A stretch of 64,000 bases of DNA from an uncultured Psychroserpens sp. (GCA_947488655.1 CANKZZ010000001.1:434001-498000), one strand, 5' to 3'; positions 8,937-17,453 are shown, counted from the stretch's first letter. Made by a program: numbers and translations. The notes: a model not told the origin generated them from the sequence alone.

Positions 8937-8948
8937 AAAAAGAAAGCT

Positions 8949-10163
8949 ATGATAAACGTCAATAAAATAAGAGAAGATTTTCCAATCCTAAACAGAGAAG
9001 TTAATGGGAAACCATTAATTTATTTTGATAATGCAGCAACATCACAAACGCCTAAGCAGGTTATAGATGTTATTGTAGATTATTACTCAAATTACAATGC
9101 TAATATCCACAGAGGTGTTCATACCTTAAGTCAAGAAGCAACAGATTTATATGAAGCAGCACGACTTAAAATTCAAGAGCATTTTAATGCCAAACATAGC
9201 TATGAGATTATATTAACATCTGGCACAACACATGGTATAAATTTAATAGCAAATGGTTTTTCATCTTTACTACAAAGAGGTGATGAGGTTTTAGTATCTG
9301 CATTAGAGCATCATAGTAATATTGTTCCATGGCAAATGTTGTGCGAACGCACAGGAGCGAGTTTAAAAGTAATTCCCATGAATGAAAATGGCGAATTAAT
9401 TATGAGCGCTTATGACAGTTTACTCTCAGAAAAAACAAAATTAGTATTTGTAAACCATATTTCAAACGCCTTAGGAACCATAAACCCTATAGAAGAGATG
9501 ATTAAAAAAGCGCATCAAGTTGGTGCTGCTGTTTTAATAGATGGAGCACAATCATGTCCTCATATAAAGCCAGACGTACAAGAATTAGATGTTGATTTTT
9601 ATGTAACATCTGCTCATAAAATGTGTGGTCCAACTGGTGTAGGTATGCTCTTTGGAAAAGAAGAATGGCTTAATAAATTACCACCTTATCAAGGAGGTGG
9701 AGAAATGATAGACCAGGTTACATTTGAAAAAACTACTTACGCAGGTTTGCCACATAAGTTTGAAGCAGGAACTCCAAATATTTGTGGAGGTATAGCTTTT
9801 GGAGCAGCTATAGATTATATGAATACTATTGGTTTTGATAATATAGCTAGTTACGAGCATGAGCTTTTAAGTTACGCTACTATGCAATTATTAAACATCG
9901 ACGGGTTAAAAATCTACGGAACAGCAAAAGATAAAACCTCTGTAATTTCTTTTAACATTGAAGGTATTCATCCTTATGATATTGGTACTATTCTGGACAA
10001 AATGGGAATAGCGGTAAGAACAGGTCATCATTGCGCACAACCAATTATGGACTTTTTTAAAATACCAGGAACCGTGAGAGCATCATTTGCATTTTATAAT
10101 ACTAAAGAAGAAATCGACGCTTTAGTTAAAGGCGTTGAAACTGCAAAAATGATGTTGTCTTAA
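8949..10163 (+). CDS. sufS: Cysteine desulfurase SufS
   Basis: SufS is a PLP-dependent group II cysteine desulfurase that mobilises sulfur from cysteine to SufE. I use the ATG at 8949 (404 aa). The ATG at 8919 adds ten residues (MPQSGLKKKA) encoded by the end of the repeat-like element, which are not typical of the family. The PLP lysine lies in TSAHKMCGPTG and the catalytic Cys in RTGHHCAQP. The N-terminal DFPIL and YFDNAATSQTP are typical. Its partner sufE lies two genes downstream. Confidence 0.96.
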   Translation: MINVNKIREDFPILNREVNGKPLIYFDNAATSQTPKQVIDVIVDYYSNYNANIHRGVHTLSQEATDLYEAARLKIQEHFNAKHSYEIILTSGTTHGINLIANGFSSLLQRGDEVLVSALEHHSNIVPWQMLCERTGASLKVIPMNENGELIMSAYDSLLSEKTKLVFVNHISNALGTINPIEEMIKKAHQVGAAVLIDGAQSCPHIKPDVQELDVDFYVTSAHKMCGPTGVGMLFGKEEWLNKLPPYQGGGEMIDQVTFEKTTYAGLPHKFEAGTPNICGGIAFGAAIDYMNTIGFDNIASYEHELLSYATMQLLNIDGLKIYGTAKDKTSVISFNIEGIHPYDIGTILDKMGIAVRTGHHCAQPIMDFFKIPGTVRASFAFYNTKEEIDALVKGVETAKMMLS

Positions 10164-10215
10164 ACTTTGGCTTCTTTTTTGTAATATTACTACTGTAACC
10201 ATTAAACATAATATT

Positions 10216-10713
10216 ATGAAACTAATTATATGTATGCTTATAATGTTAATTTCGGCTAAAGAATGTGATAATAATAAGGCAGAAATTGATAGTCAAACTA
10301 AAACAGAGTCCAATTTATCGGCAAATATGTCTCAAAAACAAGCACAAGATGATAAGGTTTTAAATTATCGAGCAGCTACAAGAGGGTTTTATTTAGAGAT
10401 TTGGATAGAAGGTGATACGATAAAATACACTTCAGATTACAACTTAAAAGATATTCATACACATCAAATCCCAACGGAAGAAAAAGAAGCGTTGATGGAT
10501 TTAGTTAATCAATTTGATGAGAAGCAGTTACCAACTATAGAGTCGCCTTCAAAAAAACATCAATACGATGGTGCACCAATCGCTACTCTTAAAATTACCA
10601 TTGGCGATGAGACTTATAAATCTCTCGGTTTTGATCATGGAAATCCTCCTAAATTGATATATCCAATTGTAGAAAAGATGTTATCAATTAAAACAATGAT
10701 AGAGAAGCAGTAG
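10216..10713 (+). CDS. DUF6438-like exported protein in the SUF operon
   Basis: This 165-aa protein has an N-terminal hydrophobic stretch and a Cys (AKEC) that may be a lipobox, though the residues before it are not ideal. The mature domain (about 55-160) has ATRGFYLEIWIEGDTIKYTS, then ATLKITIGDETYKSLGFDHGNPP, which recalls the DUF6438 pattern of one short beta-rich domain. The function is unknown. It sits between sufS and sufE, and a separate promoter-like box follows it, so sufE can probably be transcribed independently. Confidence 0.72.
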   Translation: MKLIICMLIMLISAKECDNNKAEIDSQTKTESNLSANMSQKQAQDDKVLNYRAATRGFYLEIWIEGDTIKYTSDYNLKDIHTHQIPTEEKEALMDLVNQFDEKQLPTIESPSKKHQYDGAPIATLKITIGDETYKSLGFDHGNPPKLIYPIVEKMLSIKTMIEKQ

Positions 10714-10721
10714 AGATATCG

Positions 10722-10729
10722 TATCTTTG
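10722..10729 (+). promoter_or_regulatory. Internal -7 promoter box (TATCTTTG) ahead of sufE
   Basis: This is a full TAnnTTTG match about 41 bp before the sufE ATG, in the 57-bp gap after the DUF6438-like gene. It suggests an internal promoter for the distal half of the operon. Confidence 0.5.
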
Positions 10730-10770
10730 TATCTTCTTAAAATAATGGTGACATAGACAAAAATAGAAGA

Positions 10771-11193
10771 ATGACAATTTCAGAAATACAAGAAGAAATA
10801 ATAGATGAGTTTTCAATGTTTGACGATTGGCAAGAACGTTACCAATATATGATTGATCTTGGTAAATCCTTACCTCTCATTAAACCAGAATATAAAACAG
10901 AAGATAATATTATTACAGGTTGCCAAAGTAAAGTTTGGGTTAATGCAGAGATGAACGATGATAAAGTAATTTTCACTGCAGATAGTGATGCAATTATTAC
11001 TAAAGGAATTATTGCGATTTTAATAAGAACCTTTTCTAATCAACATCCAAAAGATATTATTGAGGGTAACACAGATTTTATTGATAAAATAGGATTAAAA
11101 GAACATTTATCACCAACTCGTGCAAATGGATTGGTAAGTATGATAAAAAAAATAAAAATGTATGCATTAGCATACCAAACACAGTTAAACTAG
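10771..11193 (+). CDS. sufE: Sulfur acceptor protein SufE
   Basis: SufE accepts persulfide sulfur from SufS and hands it to SufB. The 140-aa protein carries the single catalytic Cys51 in the conserved loop ITGCQSKVW. The N-terminal FDDWQERYQYMIDLG and the C-terminal LSPTRANGL are family landmarks. The next gene begins 6 bp after its stop. Confidence 0.96.
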   Translation: MTISEIQEEIIDEFSMFDDWQERYQYMIDLGKSLPLIKPEYKTEDNIITGCQSKVWVNAEMNDDKVIFTADSDAIITKGIIAILIRTFSNQHPKDIIEGNTDFIDKIGLKEHLSPTRANGLVSMIKKIKMYALAYQTQLN

Positions 11194-11199
11194 TTTAAC

Positions 11200-11526
11200 A
11201 TGAGCGAAGCAAAAATAGATACAAACCTACTAGGAGAAAAAATAGTACGCGTTTTAAAAACAATATTTGATCCAGAAATACCAGTAGATATATATGAGTT
11301 AGGTCTCATATATGACGTATTTGTAAATGAAGATTATGATGTTAAAATCTTAATGACTTTAACAACCCCTAATTGTCCTGTTGCAGAAACCTTACCATTA
11401 GAGGTAGAAGAGAAAGTAAAATCATTAAACGATGTAAAGACTGCTGAGGTAGAAATTACTTTTGATCCACCATGGACCCAAGATCTAATGAGTGAAGAGG
11501 CTAAATTAGAGCTAGGTATGCTGTAA
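11200..11526 (+). CDS. sufT: DUF59/MIP18-family Fe-S assembly protein (SufT-like)
   Basis: The 108-aa protein is a stand-alone DUF59 domain: DPEIPVDIYELGLIYDV (about 24-40), LTTPNCPVAETLP with the conserved Cys, and a DPPWTQDLMSEEAKLELGML tail. Members encoded beside suf genes act as auxiliary Fe-S maturation factors. It lies 6 bp after sufE. The symbol rests on family and context. Confidence 0.9.
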   Translation: MSEAKIDTNLLGEKIVRVLKTIFDPEIPVDIYELGLIYDVFVNEDYDVKILMTLTTPNCPVAETLPLEVEEKVKSLNDVKTAEVEITFDPPWTQDLMSEEAKLELGML

Positions 11527-11549
11527 TGAAGTTGACCTTAATATTTTAA

Positions 11550-13385
11550 ATGCCAAGACAGAAACCAAAATCTATAACAGAGGGAAATAAAGTAAACCTC
11601 AAAGGGTCGTTTAAAGCCCTAGTTTATATTCCTAGATTTTTTAAAGAAATCTGGAACACAAATAAAACACTTTTTTTAGGATCTGCTATTTGTCGATTAG
11701 TTGCTGCAGTTTTACCAGTAATCATTTTATGGGTTGGTAAAATAATAATAGATGAAATCATTTTACAGACCAAAAATGATGTTGTAGACCTATCTACACT
11801 TTGGCTATATGTTGGCATTGAGTTTGGTCTTATCATTCTTTCAGATTTAATAAGTAGAGCCATTTCTTTAACAGATGGGCTATTAGGTGATGCTTATTCT
11901 ATAAACTCCTCTGTTAGTATTATTAAAAAGACTAATAAAATTGATATTAGTCTTTTAGAAGATTCTGAGTTTTACGATAAACTAGAACGCGCAAGAACTC
12001 AAACAACAGGTCGTGTAGGCTTAATGTCTAATGCACTTGGAGAAATTCAAAGTCTAATATCTATAGCAACTTTGGTTGCAGGTTTAATATATTTTGAGCC
12101 TTATTTAATTATACTGCTTATAATAAGTATTATACCTTCTTTTATAAACGAAATCTGGTTTAGTCAAAGGCAATATTCGTTAGCTAGAGGTTGGACTACA
12201 GAGCGTAGAGAATTAGACTATTTAAGATACATTGGAGCCAATAATGAAACAGCAAAAGAGATAAAACTATTTGGTCTTACAGATTTTATTGTAAATAGAT
12301 TTAAAAACCTGTCTCAAGAATATTATGACCTCAATAAAAATTTAGCAATCAAGAGGTCTGCACTAGGTTTTTTGTTTAATGTATTAGGCACATTAAGTTA
12401 TTATGGCGCATATGTATTTATAATTTACAGAGTGGTAACTGGCATGATAACATTGGGAGAACTTACATTTTTATCAGGCTCTTTTAATAGACTTACAAAA
12501 AACCTACAAGACTTCTTTTCAAAATTTACAAGAATTACCGAAAGCGCATTATACCTAAAAGATTACTTTGAATTTATTGACATTTCAATAGAGCCAAATC
12601 ATAAAGAAGATCAACCAATACCAGCTATAATCAAAACAGGATTTGAGTTTAAAAATATTACTTTCTCATATCCAGGTTCATCTACAAAGATTTTAAAAGA
12701 TATTTCGTTTCAATTAAAAGCAGGAGAAAAATTAGCCTTTGTTGGACAAAATGGAGCAGGTAAAACCACACTAACAAAATTATTATTACGGTTTTATGAG
12801 CCAACATCTGGTGAAATTTTATTAGATGGGATTAATATAAATAGATTTAATAAAGCAGAATATCAAGCATTTTTTGGTGTCATCTTTCAGGATTTTTTCA
12901 AATATGAATTTACTGCTAAAGAAAACATTGCAATTGGTGATATTGCTGAAATAGATAATCTCACGAAAATTAAAAAAGCTTCGGAAATGAGCTTGGCAAG
13001 TGACGTTATTTCAGAATTAAAAAATGGTTACAATCAACAATTAGGAAAACGTTTTGCTAAAGGTCAAGATTTATCTGGTGGTCAATGGCAAAAAGTAGCC
13101 TTAGCACGATCGTACATGAAAAATGCTCAAGTAATGGTTTTAGATGAGCCAACATCTGCATTAGATGCTAAAGCAGAGAGCGAAGTGTTTCAACGTTTTA
13201 TTGCATTAACAGAGAATAAGACCAGTATAATAATTTCTCACAGATTCTCTACAGTAAGGCAAGCAGATAGAATTCTTGTTTTAGAGCAAGGTAAAGTTTT
13301 AGAGATTGGTACTCATCAAGAATTAATGGCAAATAATAAGTTGTATGCAGAGTTATTCACTTTACAAGCAGAGGGCTATCAATAG
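11550..13385 (+). CDS. ABC exporter half-transporter (permease fused to ATPase)
   Basis: The 611-aa protein has an N-terminal six-helix exporter-type membrane domain (about residues 30-330) followed by a nucleotide-binding domain with Walker A GQNGAGKTTL (about 407-416), signature LSGGQWQKVALARS and Walker B VMVLDEPTSALD with an ISHR switch His. Such half-transporters work as homodimers and export lipids, peptides or drugs; the substrate cannot be told. It lies 23 bp after the DUF59 gene and 21 bp before the DUF2480 gene, so it appears to be part of the SUF transcription unit. An ATM1-like role in exporting sulfur compounds is tempting but unproven. Confidence 0.9.
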   Translation: MPRQKPKSITEGNKVNLKGSFKALVYIPRFFKEIWNTNKTLFLGSAICRLVAAVLPVIILWVGKIIIDEIILQTKNDVVDLSTLWLYVGIEFGLIILSDLISRAISLTDGLLGDAYSINSSVSIIKKTNKIDISLLEDSEFYDKLERARTQTTGRVGLMSNALGEIQSLISIATLVAGLIYFEPYLIILLIISIIPSFINEIWFSQRQYSLARGWTTERRELDYLRYIGANNETAKEIKLFGLTDFIVNRFKNLSQEYYDLNKNLAIKRSALGFLFNVLGTLSYYGAYVFIIYRVVTGMITLGELTFLSGSFNRLTKNLQDFFSKFTRITESALYLKDYFEFIDISIEPNHKEDQPIPAIIKTGFEFKNITFSYPGSSTKILKDISFQLKAGEKLAFVGQNGAGKTTLTKLLLRFYEPTSGEILLDGININRFNKAEYQAFFGVIFQDFFKYEFTAKENIAIGDIAEIDNLTKIKKASEMSLASDVISELKNGYNQQLGKRFAKGQDLSGGQWQKVALARSYMKNAQVMVLDEPTSALDAKAESEVFQRFIALTENKTSIIISHRFSTVRQADRILVLEQGKVLEIGTHQELMANNKLYAELFTLQAEGYQ

Positions 13386-13394
13386 AAAATAACT

Positions 13395-13402
13395 TAATTT
13401 TG
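13395..13402 (+). promoter_or_regulatory. -7 promoter box (TAATTTTG) directly before the DUF2480 gene
   Basis: This is a full TAnnTTTG match followed by TACT and the ATG at 13407. The four-base spacing would give a leaderless transcript. Confidence 0.45.
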
Positions 13403-13406
13403 TACT

Positions 13407-13913
13407 ATGGAGGAAGAAATTATAAATAGAGTCGCGTTAAGTAAACTTATGGTAGTTGATCTAGAGGATTACTATCCAGAAGGAGAACGTGTAGTTTTTG
13501 ATATTAAAGATTGGCTGTACGAAGGTTTCGTTTTAAAAGAGAAAGATTTTAGGCAATTAGTCAAAGACTATAATTGGTCAAAACACGAAAATCAATTTAT
13601 TGCCTTAACATGTTCTACAGATGCAATAATACCAGCTTGGGCTTATATGTTAATTACTCTAGAATTACAACCTTTTGCGAAAAAGGTAATTATTGGAGAT
13701 TTAGAAGCGCTTGAGACCTCAATATATCAAGATATTATAGTTAATTTAGATGTGGTCCCATATCAAGACAAACCGCTTATAATTAAAGGATGCGCACACA
13801 AGCCTGTACCAGCCAATGCTTATGTTTTGCTATCAAGTAAATTAAAACCAGTAGCAAAGTCTATTATGTACGGTGAGGCATGCTCATCTGTTCCATTATT
13901 CAAAAAAAAATAA
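13407..13913 (+). CDS. DUF2480 family protein
   Basis: The 168-aa cytoplasmic protein matches the Bacteroidota-specific DUF2480 family, recognised by LEDYYPEGERVVFDIKDWLYEG near the N-terminus, then FIALTCSTDAIIPAWAY and KGCAHKPVPANAYVLL. Several conserved Cys/His residues (CSTD, GCAHK) could bind metal or a cluster. The family is regularly found at the end of suf operons, which suggests a role in Fe-S metabolism, but no function is established. Confidence 0.9.
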   Translation: MEEEIINRVALSKLMVVDLEDYYPEGERVVFDIKDWLYEGFVLKEKDFRQLVKDYNWSKHENQFIALTCSTDAIIPAWAYMLITLELQPFAKKVIIGDLEALETSIYQDIIVNLDVVPYQDKPLIIKGCAHKPVPANAYVLLSSKLKPVAKSIMYGEACSSVPLFKKK

Positions 13914-14017
13914 TTTAAATTTTTTGTGACTTTAAAATAATTAAGGGTCTTACTTAAGAGTAAACTGAGCAATAGCTCATTTTATATCAAATTTTAGGTG
14001 ATAAAATATCTAACATT

Positions 14018-14025
14018 TATATTTG
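14018..14025 (+). promoter_or_regulatory. -7 promoter box (TATATTTG) of the DUF3078 gene
   Basis: This is a full TAnnTTTG match about 42 bp before the ATG at 14068, in a 154-bp gap after DUF2480. It suggests that the outer-membrane protein gene has its own promoter. Confidence 0.55.
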
Positions 14026-14067
14026 CACCATTAATTAATAAAGTTGAAAACTATTAAAATTAAAATT

Positions 14068-15027
14068 ATGACTAAAAAAGTATTTTTAACAGCTGCATTG
14101 ATGTTATCAATAGCTTTTGGTTTTTCTCAAACTAAAGAAGAATTACAAGCACAAAAAGCAGAGAAACAAAGCATTGCAGATGCTGCTCAAGCAGAGGCTA
14201 ATGCATTACAAGCACAAATAGACGCACTTCCAGGTTGGAGAGTAGGCGCTTTTGGTGTTGTAGGTGGAAGCATATCTAACTTTAACAATTGGTATTCTCA
14301 AGGTGTACCTAATAACTCATCAGGAAACATTGGTTTTACAGTTAATGGGTTTGCAAATTTAATTGAAGATAAATTTTTCTGGAGAAACTCATTAACAACT
14401 AACCTTAGTTGGGTTAAGTTAGATGATAAAGATAATCCAAACGATAGTGATAAATTTGAGCCAACAACAGATGTATTTAATATTTCTTCTTTATACGGAA
14501 GAAAATTAAGTGAGAAATTAGCAGCTTCTGCGTTAGCAGAATATAGAACTACAATTTTAGATAACTTTAATGATCCAGGTTATTTAGATGTTGGTATTGG
14601 TGCTACATGGACACCTATAGAAAATTTAATTGTGGTAATTCACCCTTTAAACTACAACTTTGTATTTTCAGATAATGATAATATTTTTGAATCTTCATTA
14701 GGTGCAAAAATTGTTGCAGACTATACACGTCAAATTGGTAAAATTGGCTTTAAGTCTAACTTATCTATGTTTCAAAGTTATAAAGATGGAGATTTATCTA
14801 ACGCAACTTGGACAAACTCATTTAGCTACACACTATGGAAAAAAATTGGTGTAGGTTTTGATTTTGCTTTAAGAAGCAACAAACAAGAAGCACTTAACTT
14901 TGCAACAGGACAGTACGCTACAGCTTTAGCAGCAGATCCTACTTTAGCAACACCAGTGCCAACTTTTGATAATGTAGATAACGATTTACAAACATATTAT
15001 ACATTAGGTTTAACATATAAGTTCTAA
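14068..15027 (+). CDS. DUF3078 outer-membrane protein
   Basis: I start at ATG 14068 (319 aa); an upstream TTG at 14044 would put eight basic residues ahead of the signal peptide. The signal peptide ends GFSQ. A short coiled coil follows (KEELQAQKAEKQSIADAAQAE), then about 260 residues of alternating beta strands with WYSQGVPNNSSGN and FWRNSLTTNLSW, typical of DUF3078. The protein ends in an aromatic YKF, as expected for an outer-membrane beta barrel. It is a frequent neighbour of suf genes in this family of bacteria; its role is unknown. Confidence 0.88.
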   Translation: MTKKVFLTAALMLSIAFGFSQTKEELQAQKAEKQSIADAAQAEANALQAQIDALPGWRVGAFGVVGGSISNFNNWYSQGVPNNSSGNIGFTVNGFANLIEDKFFWRNSLTTNLSWVKLDDKDNPNDSDKFEPTTDVFNISSLYGRKLSEKLAASALAEYRTTILDNFNDPGYLDVGIGATWTPIENLIVVIHPLNYNFVFSDNDNIFESSLGAKIVADYTRQIGKIGFKSNLSMFQSYKDGDLSNATWTNSFSYTLWKKIGVGFDFALRSNKQEALNFATGQYATALAADPTLATPVPTFDNVDNDLQTYYTLGLTYKF

Positions 15028-15054
15028 ACCTTATAAGTTTAAAAACCAAAAAAA

Positions 15055-15079
15055 AGCATCTCGTTAATTTCGAGATGCT
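15055..15079. terminator. Bidirectional intrinsic terminator between DUF3078 and hflX
   Basis: A perfect 9-bp stem AGCATCTCG/CGAGATGCT with a 7-base loop has an A-run on the left and a T-run on the right, so it can end transcripts from both converging genes. Confidence 0.9.
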
Positions 15080-15109
15080 TTTTTTATGCTTACTTTTTTA
15101 CTTCGGAAA

Positions 15110-16321
15110 TTACTCTTCTTCAGAATAATCAGGATACAAGAAGTTATTATAAGGAAAACGGGTAACATGTATATCTCTTACTTCATCATAAACACGTTTT
15201 TTAAAGTCGTCAATATTCTTTTTATTCAATGCCGAAATGAAAAGAGCATTGTTTCCAACACGATTCATCCAGGTTTTTTTCCACTCTTCTAAGGTATAAT
15301 GTTGAGACGTTCTTTCTGTAATTAAATCATCCTCATCAAACGGTTGAGCCTCGTAAGCATCAATTTTATTAAAGACCATAATTGTAGGTTTATTAGAACT
15401 TTCTATTTCACCTAAAATTTTATTTACAGACTCTATATGCTCTTCAAAATTTGCATGAGAAATATCTACAACGTGCAATAGTAAATCTGCTTCTCTAACT
15501 TCATCCAAAGTACTCTTAAAACTCTCTACAAGTTGTGTTGGCAATTTTCTTATAAATCCAACTGTATCTGTTAATAAAAAAGGCAAATTTTGAATAACCA
15601 CCTTTCTAACAGTTGTGTCTAAAGTTGCAAATAATTTGTTTTCGGCAAAAACTTCACTTTTGCTTATAACATTCATTAATGTAGACTTACCAACATTGGT
15701 GTAACCTACTAAAGCAACACGAACCATTTTGCCACGATTACCTCGTTGCACAGCCATTTGCTTATCAATTGTTTTAATTTTCTTTTTTAGTAAAGCAATT
15801 TTATCTCTAACTATACGTCTATCTGTTTCAATTTCTGTCTCACCAGGACCTCTCATACCAATACCACCTTTTTGGCGCTCTAAGTGAGTCCACATCCCTT
15901 TAAGTCTTGGTAATAAGTATTCACATTGTGCTAATTCGACCTGAGTGCGTGCATAACTTGTTGTAGCACGTTGGGCAAAAATATCTAAGATAAGGTTAGT
16001 TCTATCTAATACTTTACAACCTAAAATTTTACTTATGTTACGTTCTTGAGCAGCAGATAGCTCATCATCAAAAATAGCAGTGCCAACATTATGATCTTCT
16101 ATAAATTGTTGTACATCCTGCATTTTACCAGATCCAATAAAGGTTTTGGGATTTGGCATATCCATTTTTTGCGTAAACCTTTTTAATACTTCTCCACCAG
16201 CAGTGTATGTCAAAAATTCTAACTCATCTAAATACTCGTTAGATTGTTCTTCATCTTGCTCTTTAGTTACCACTCCTATGAGAACTGCTTTCTCTAATGC
16301 TATATCTTTTTTTTCAATCAT
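15110..16321 (-). CDS. hflX: Ribosome-associated GTPase HflX
   Basis: HflX splits stalled ribosomes under stress. The 403-aa protein has the N-terminal HflX subdomain ending in the Gly-rich linker RQKGGIGMRGPGETEIETDRR, then G1 GYTNVGKSTL, G3 DTVGF and G4 NKID. The C-terminal 60 residues form the usual short tail. It is a single-gene unit with a -7 box 17 bp before the start codon. Confidence 0.96.
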   Translation of the reverse strand: MIEKKDIALEKAVLIGVVTKEQDEEQSNEYLDELEFLTYTAGGEVLKRFTQKMDMPNPKTFIGSGKMQDVQQFIEDHNVGTAIFDDELSAAQERNISKILGCKVLDRTNLILDIFAQRATTSYARTQVELAQCEYLLPRLKGMWTHLERQKGGIGMRGPGETEIETDRRIVRDKIALLKKKIKTIDKQMAVQRGNRGKMVRVALVGYTNVGKSTLMNVISKSEVFAENKLFATLDTTVRKVVIQNLPFLLTDTVGFIRKLPTQLVESFKSTLDEVREADLLLHVVDISHANFEEHIESVNKILGEIESSNKPTIMVFNKIDAYEAQPFDEDDLITERTSQHYTLEEWKKTWMNRVGNNALFISALNKKNIDDFKKRVYDEVRDIHVTRFPYNNFLYPDYSEEE

Positions 16322-16337
16322 ATATTTTAATAAATAA

Positions 16338-16345
16338 CAAAGTTA
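16338..16345 (-). promoter_or_regulatory. -7 promoter box (TAACTTTG) of hflX
   Basis: This is a full TAnnTTTG match on the minus strand, with a short A/T-rich leader before the hflX ATG at 16321. Confidence 0.55.
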
Positions 16346-16380
16346 CATAATTGAATGTTCGTCTATTGCATTTTAAAACT

Positions 16381-16388
16381 TAAATTTG
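16381..16388 (+). promoter_or_regulatory. -7 promoter box (TAAATTTG) directly before the EEP gene
   Basis: This is a full TAnnTTTG match followed by CGTA and the GTG start codon at 16393. Four-base spacing implies a leaderless mRNA with a GTG start. Confidence 0.45.
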
Positions 16389-16392
16389 CGTA

Positions 16393-17358
16393 GTGAATAT
16401 TCAAGAGCCCAAAACAACCGCATATACTGTTGCATTTTATAATCTCGAAAACTTATTCGATATCTATAATGATGCAACAAAACATGATTATGATTTTTTA
16501 CCTGGTTCCGATAAACGATGGACCAAAAAAAGGTACGAAAGAAAACTACATAAATTGGGTCAGGTTATTTCAAAAATAGGGTTTGATAACACTCAAAGAC
16601 CTCCAGCTATCGTGGGTTTAGCAGAGATAGAGAATAAAAATGTTATTAATGATTTGCTTAAAAGCTCAGAGCTAGAACCTTATGATTATGATTTGGTTCA
16701 TTATGACTCTAAAGATGAGCGTGGTATAGATGTAGCTTTGATTTATGATAAAACTGTTTTTACAGTTGAATCGTCCAAAACATTTTCTGTGTATTTAGAA
16801 GATCATATTGGAGAACAAGATTATACTAGAGACATTTTACTAGTTTCAGGTATATTTAATACCGAAAGACTGCATATCATCGTCAATCATTGGCCTTCAA
16901 GACGAGAAGGTGAGCTAGAATCTCATCCTAAGCGTTTAAAAGCTGCCGAAAAAGTTATTGAAATTATAGATAGTATAAAGTTAATCTACCCTAACCCTAA
17001 AATATTAGTAATGGGAGATTTTAACGACAACCCAATTAATGACAGTATAAAATTGCTGTCAAATAAAGGAGAGCTTTATAATCCTATGGAAACATTATTG
17101 TCTTATACCAGAGGCAGTGTTAATCATAATTTTAGATGGAACTTATTTGATCAAATACTATTTTCTACCAATTTTTTTGAAACAGAGTTGAATAAGCTCA
17201 AATTTGATGAAGCAAATATTTTTGACGAAAAGTTCTTAACCCAGTATAAAGGCAGGTTTAAAGGCCAACCCTTTAGGACTTATGTAGGTAAAAAGTATAC
17301 AGGAGGGTATAGTGATCACTTCCCGGTTTATGTTCATTTAAATATTACTCAATCTTAA
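16393..17358 (+). CDS. Cytoplasmic endonuclease/exonuclease/phosphatase (EEP) family protein
   Basis: The 321-aa protein starts at GTG, with the fold beginning at once (VAFYNLENLFD) and no signal peptide. EEP motifs are in order: the metal-binding Glu in GLAEIENK, NHWPSR with its catalytic His, GDFNDNP and the C-terminal SDHFPVYV. These identify the Mg-dependent DNase I-like fold, whose members cleave phosphodiesters in nucleic acids or phospholipids. It is closely similar to the secreted protein at 35561 (both share VAFYNLENLFD, NHWPSR and SDHFPVYV), so the two are compartment-specific paralogs. The substrate is unknown. Confidence 0.88.
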   Translation: MNIQEPKTTAYTVAFYNLENLFDIYNDATKHDYDFLPGSDKRWTKKRYERKLHKLGQVISKIGFDNTQRPPAIVGLAEIENKNVINDLLKSSELEPYDYDLVHYDSKDERGIDVALIYDKTVFTVESSKTFSVYLEDHIGEQDYTRDILLVSGIFNTERLHIIVNHWPSRREGELESHPKRLKAAEKVIEIIDSIKLIYPNPKILVMGDFNDNPINDSIKLLSNKGELYNPMETLLSYTRGSVNHNFRWNLFDQILFSTNFFETELNKLKFDEANIFDEKFLTQYKGRFKGQPFRTYVGKKYTGGYSDHFPVYVHLNITQS

Positions 17359-17416
17359 GTTCTTAATGACTTTTTCTTTTTGTCGATAAAAACTACCTTT
17401 TATCTATTATAACAAT

Positions 17417-17433
17417 GTTAACAGTCTGTTAAC
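17417..17433. promoter_or_regulatory. Perfect palindrome GTTAACAG-T-CTGTTAAC, candidate operator
   Basis: Two perfect 8-bp arms are separated by one base, in the intergenic region ahead of the adhesin operon. The palindrome lies 12 bp upstream of a -7-like box (17446-17453), overlapping the expected -33 region, where a dimeric regulator could act. Confidence 0.4.
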
Positions 17434-17445
17434 TGGCATTTTTTT

Positions 17446-17453
17446 TATCTTCG
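17446..17453 (+). promoter_or_regulatory. -7-like box (TATCTTCG) of the adhesin operon
   Basis: This matches TAnnTTTG at all but one base (C for the third T). It gives a leader of roughly 115 nt before the ATG at 17572. Support is moderate because of the mismatch. Confidence 0.35.

Noticed and set aside
8919-8948. Upstream ATG for sufS
   Set aside because: The ten extra residues come from the repeat-like element and do not fit the SufS N-terminus; ATG 8949 is preferred.
8821-8948. Integron attC site or tRNA-like gene in the GC-rich stretch
   Set aside because: No integrase or cassette structure is present, and no cloverleaf or T-loop consensus could be found.
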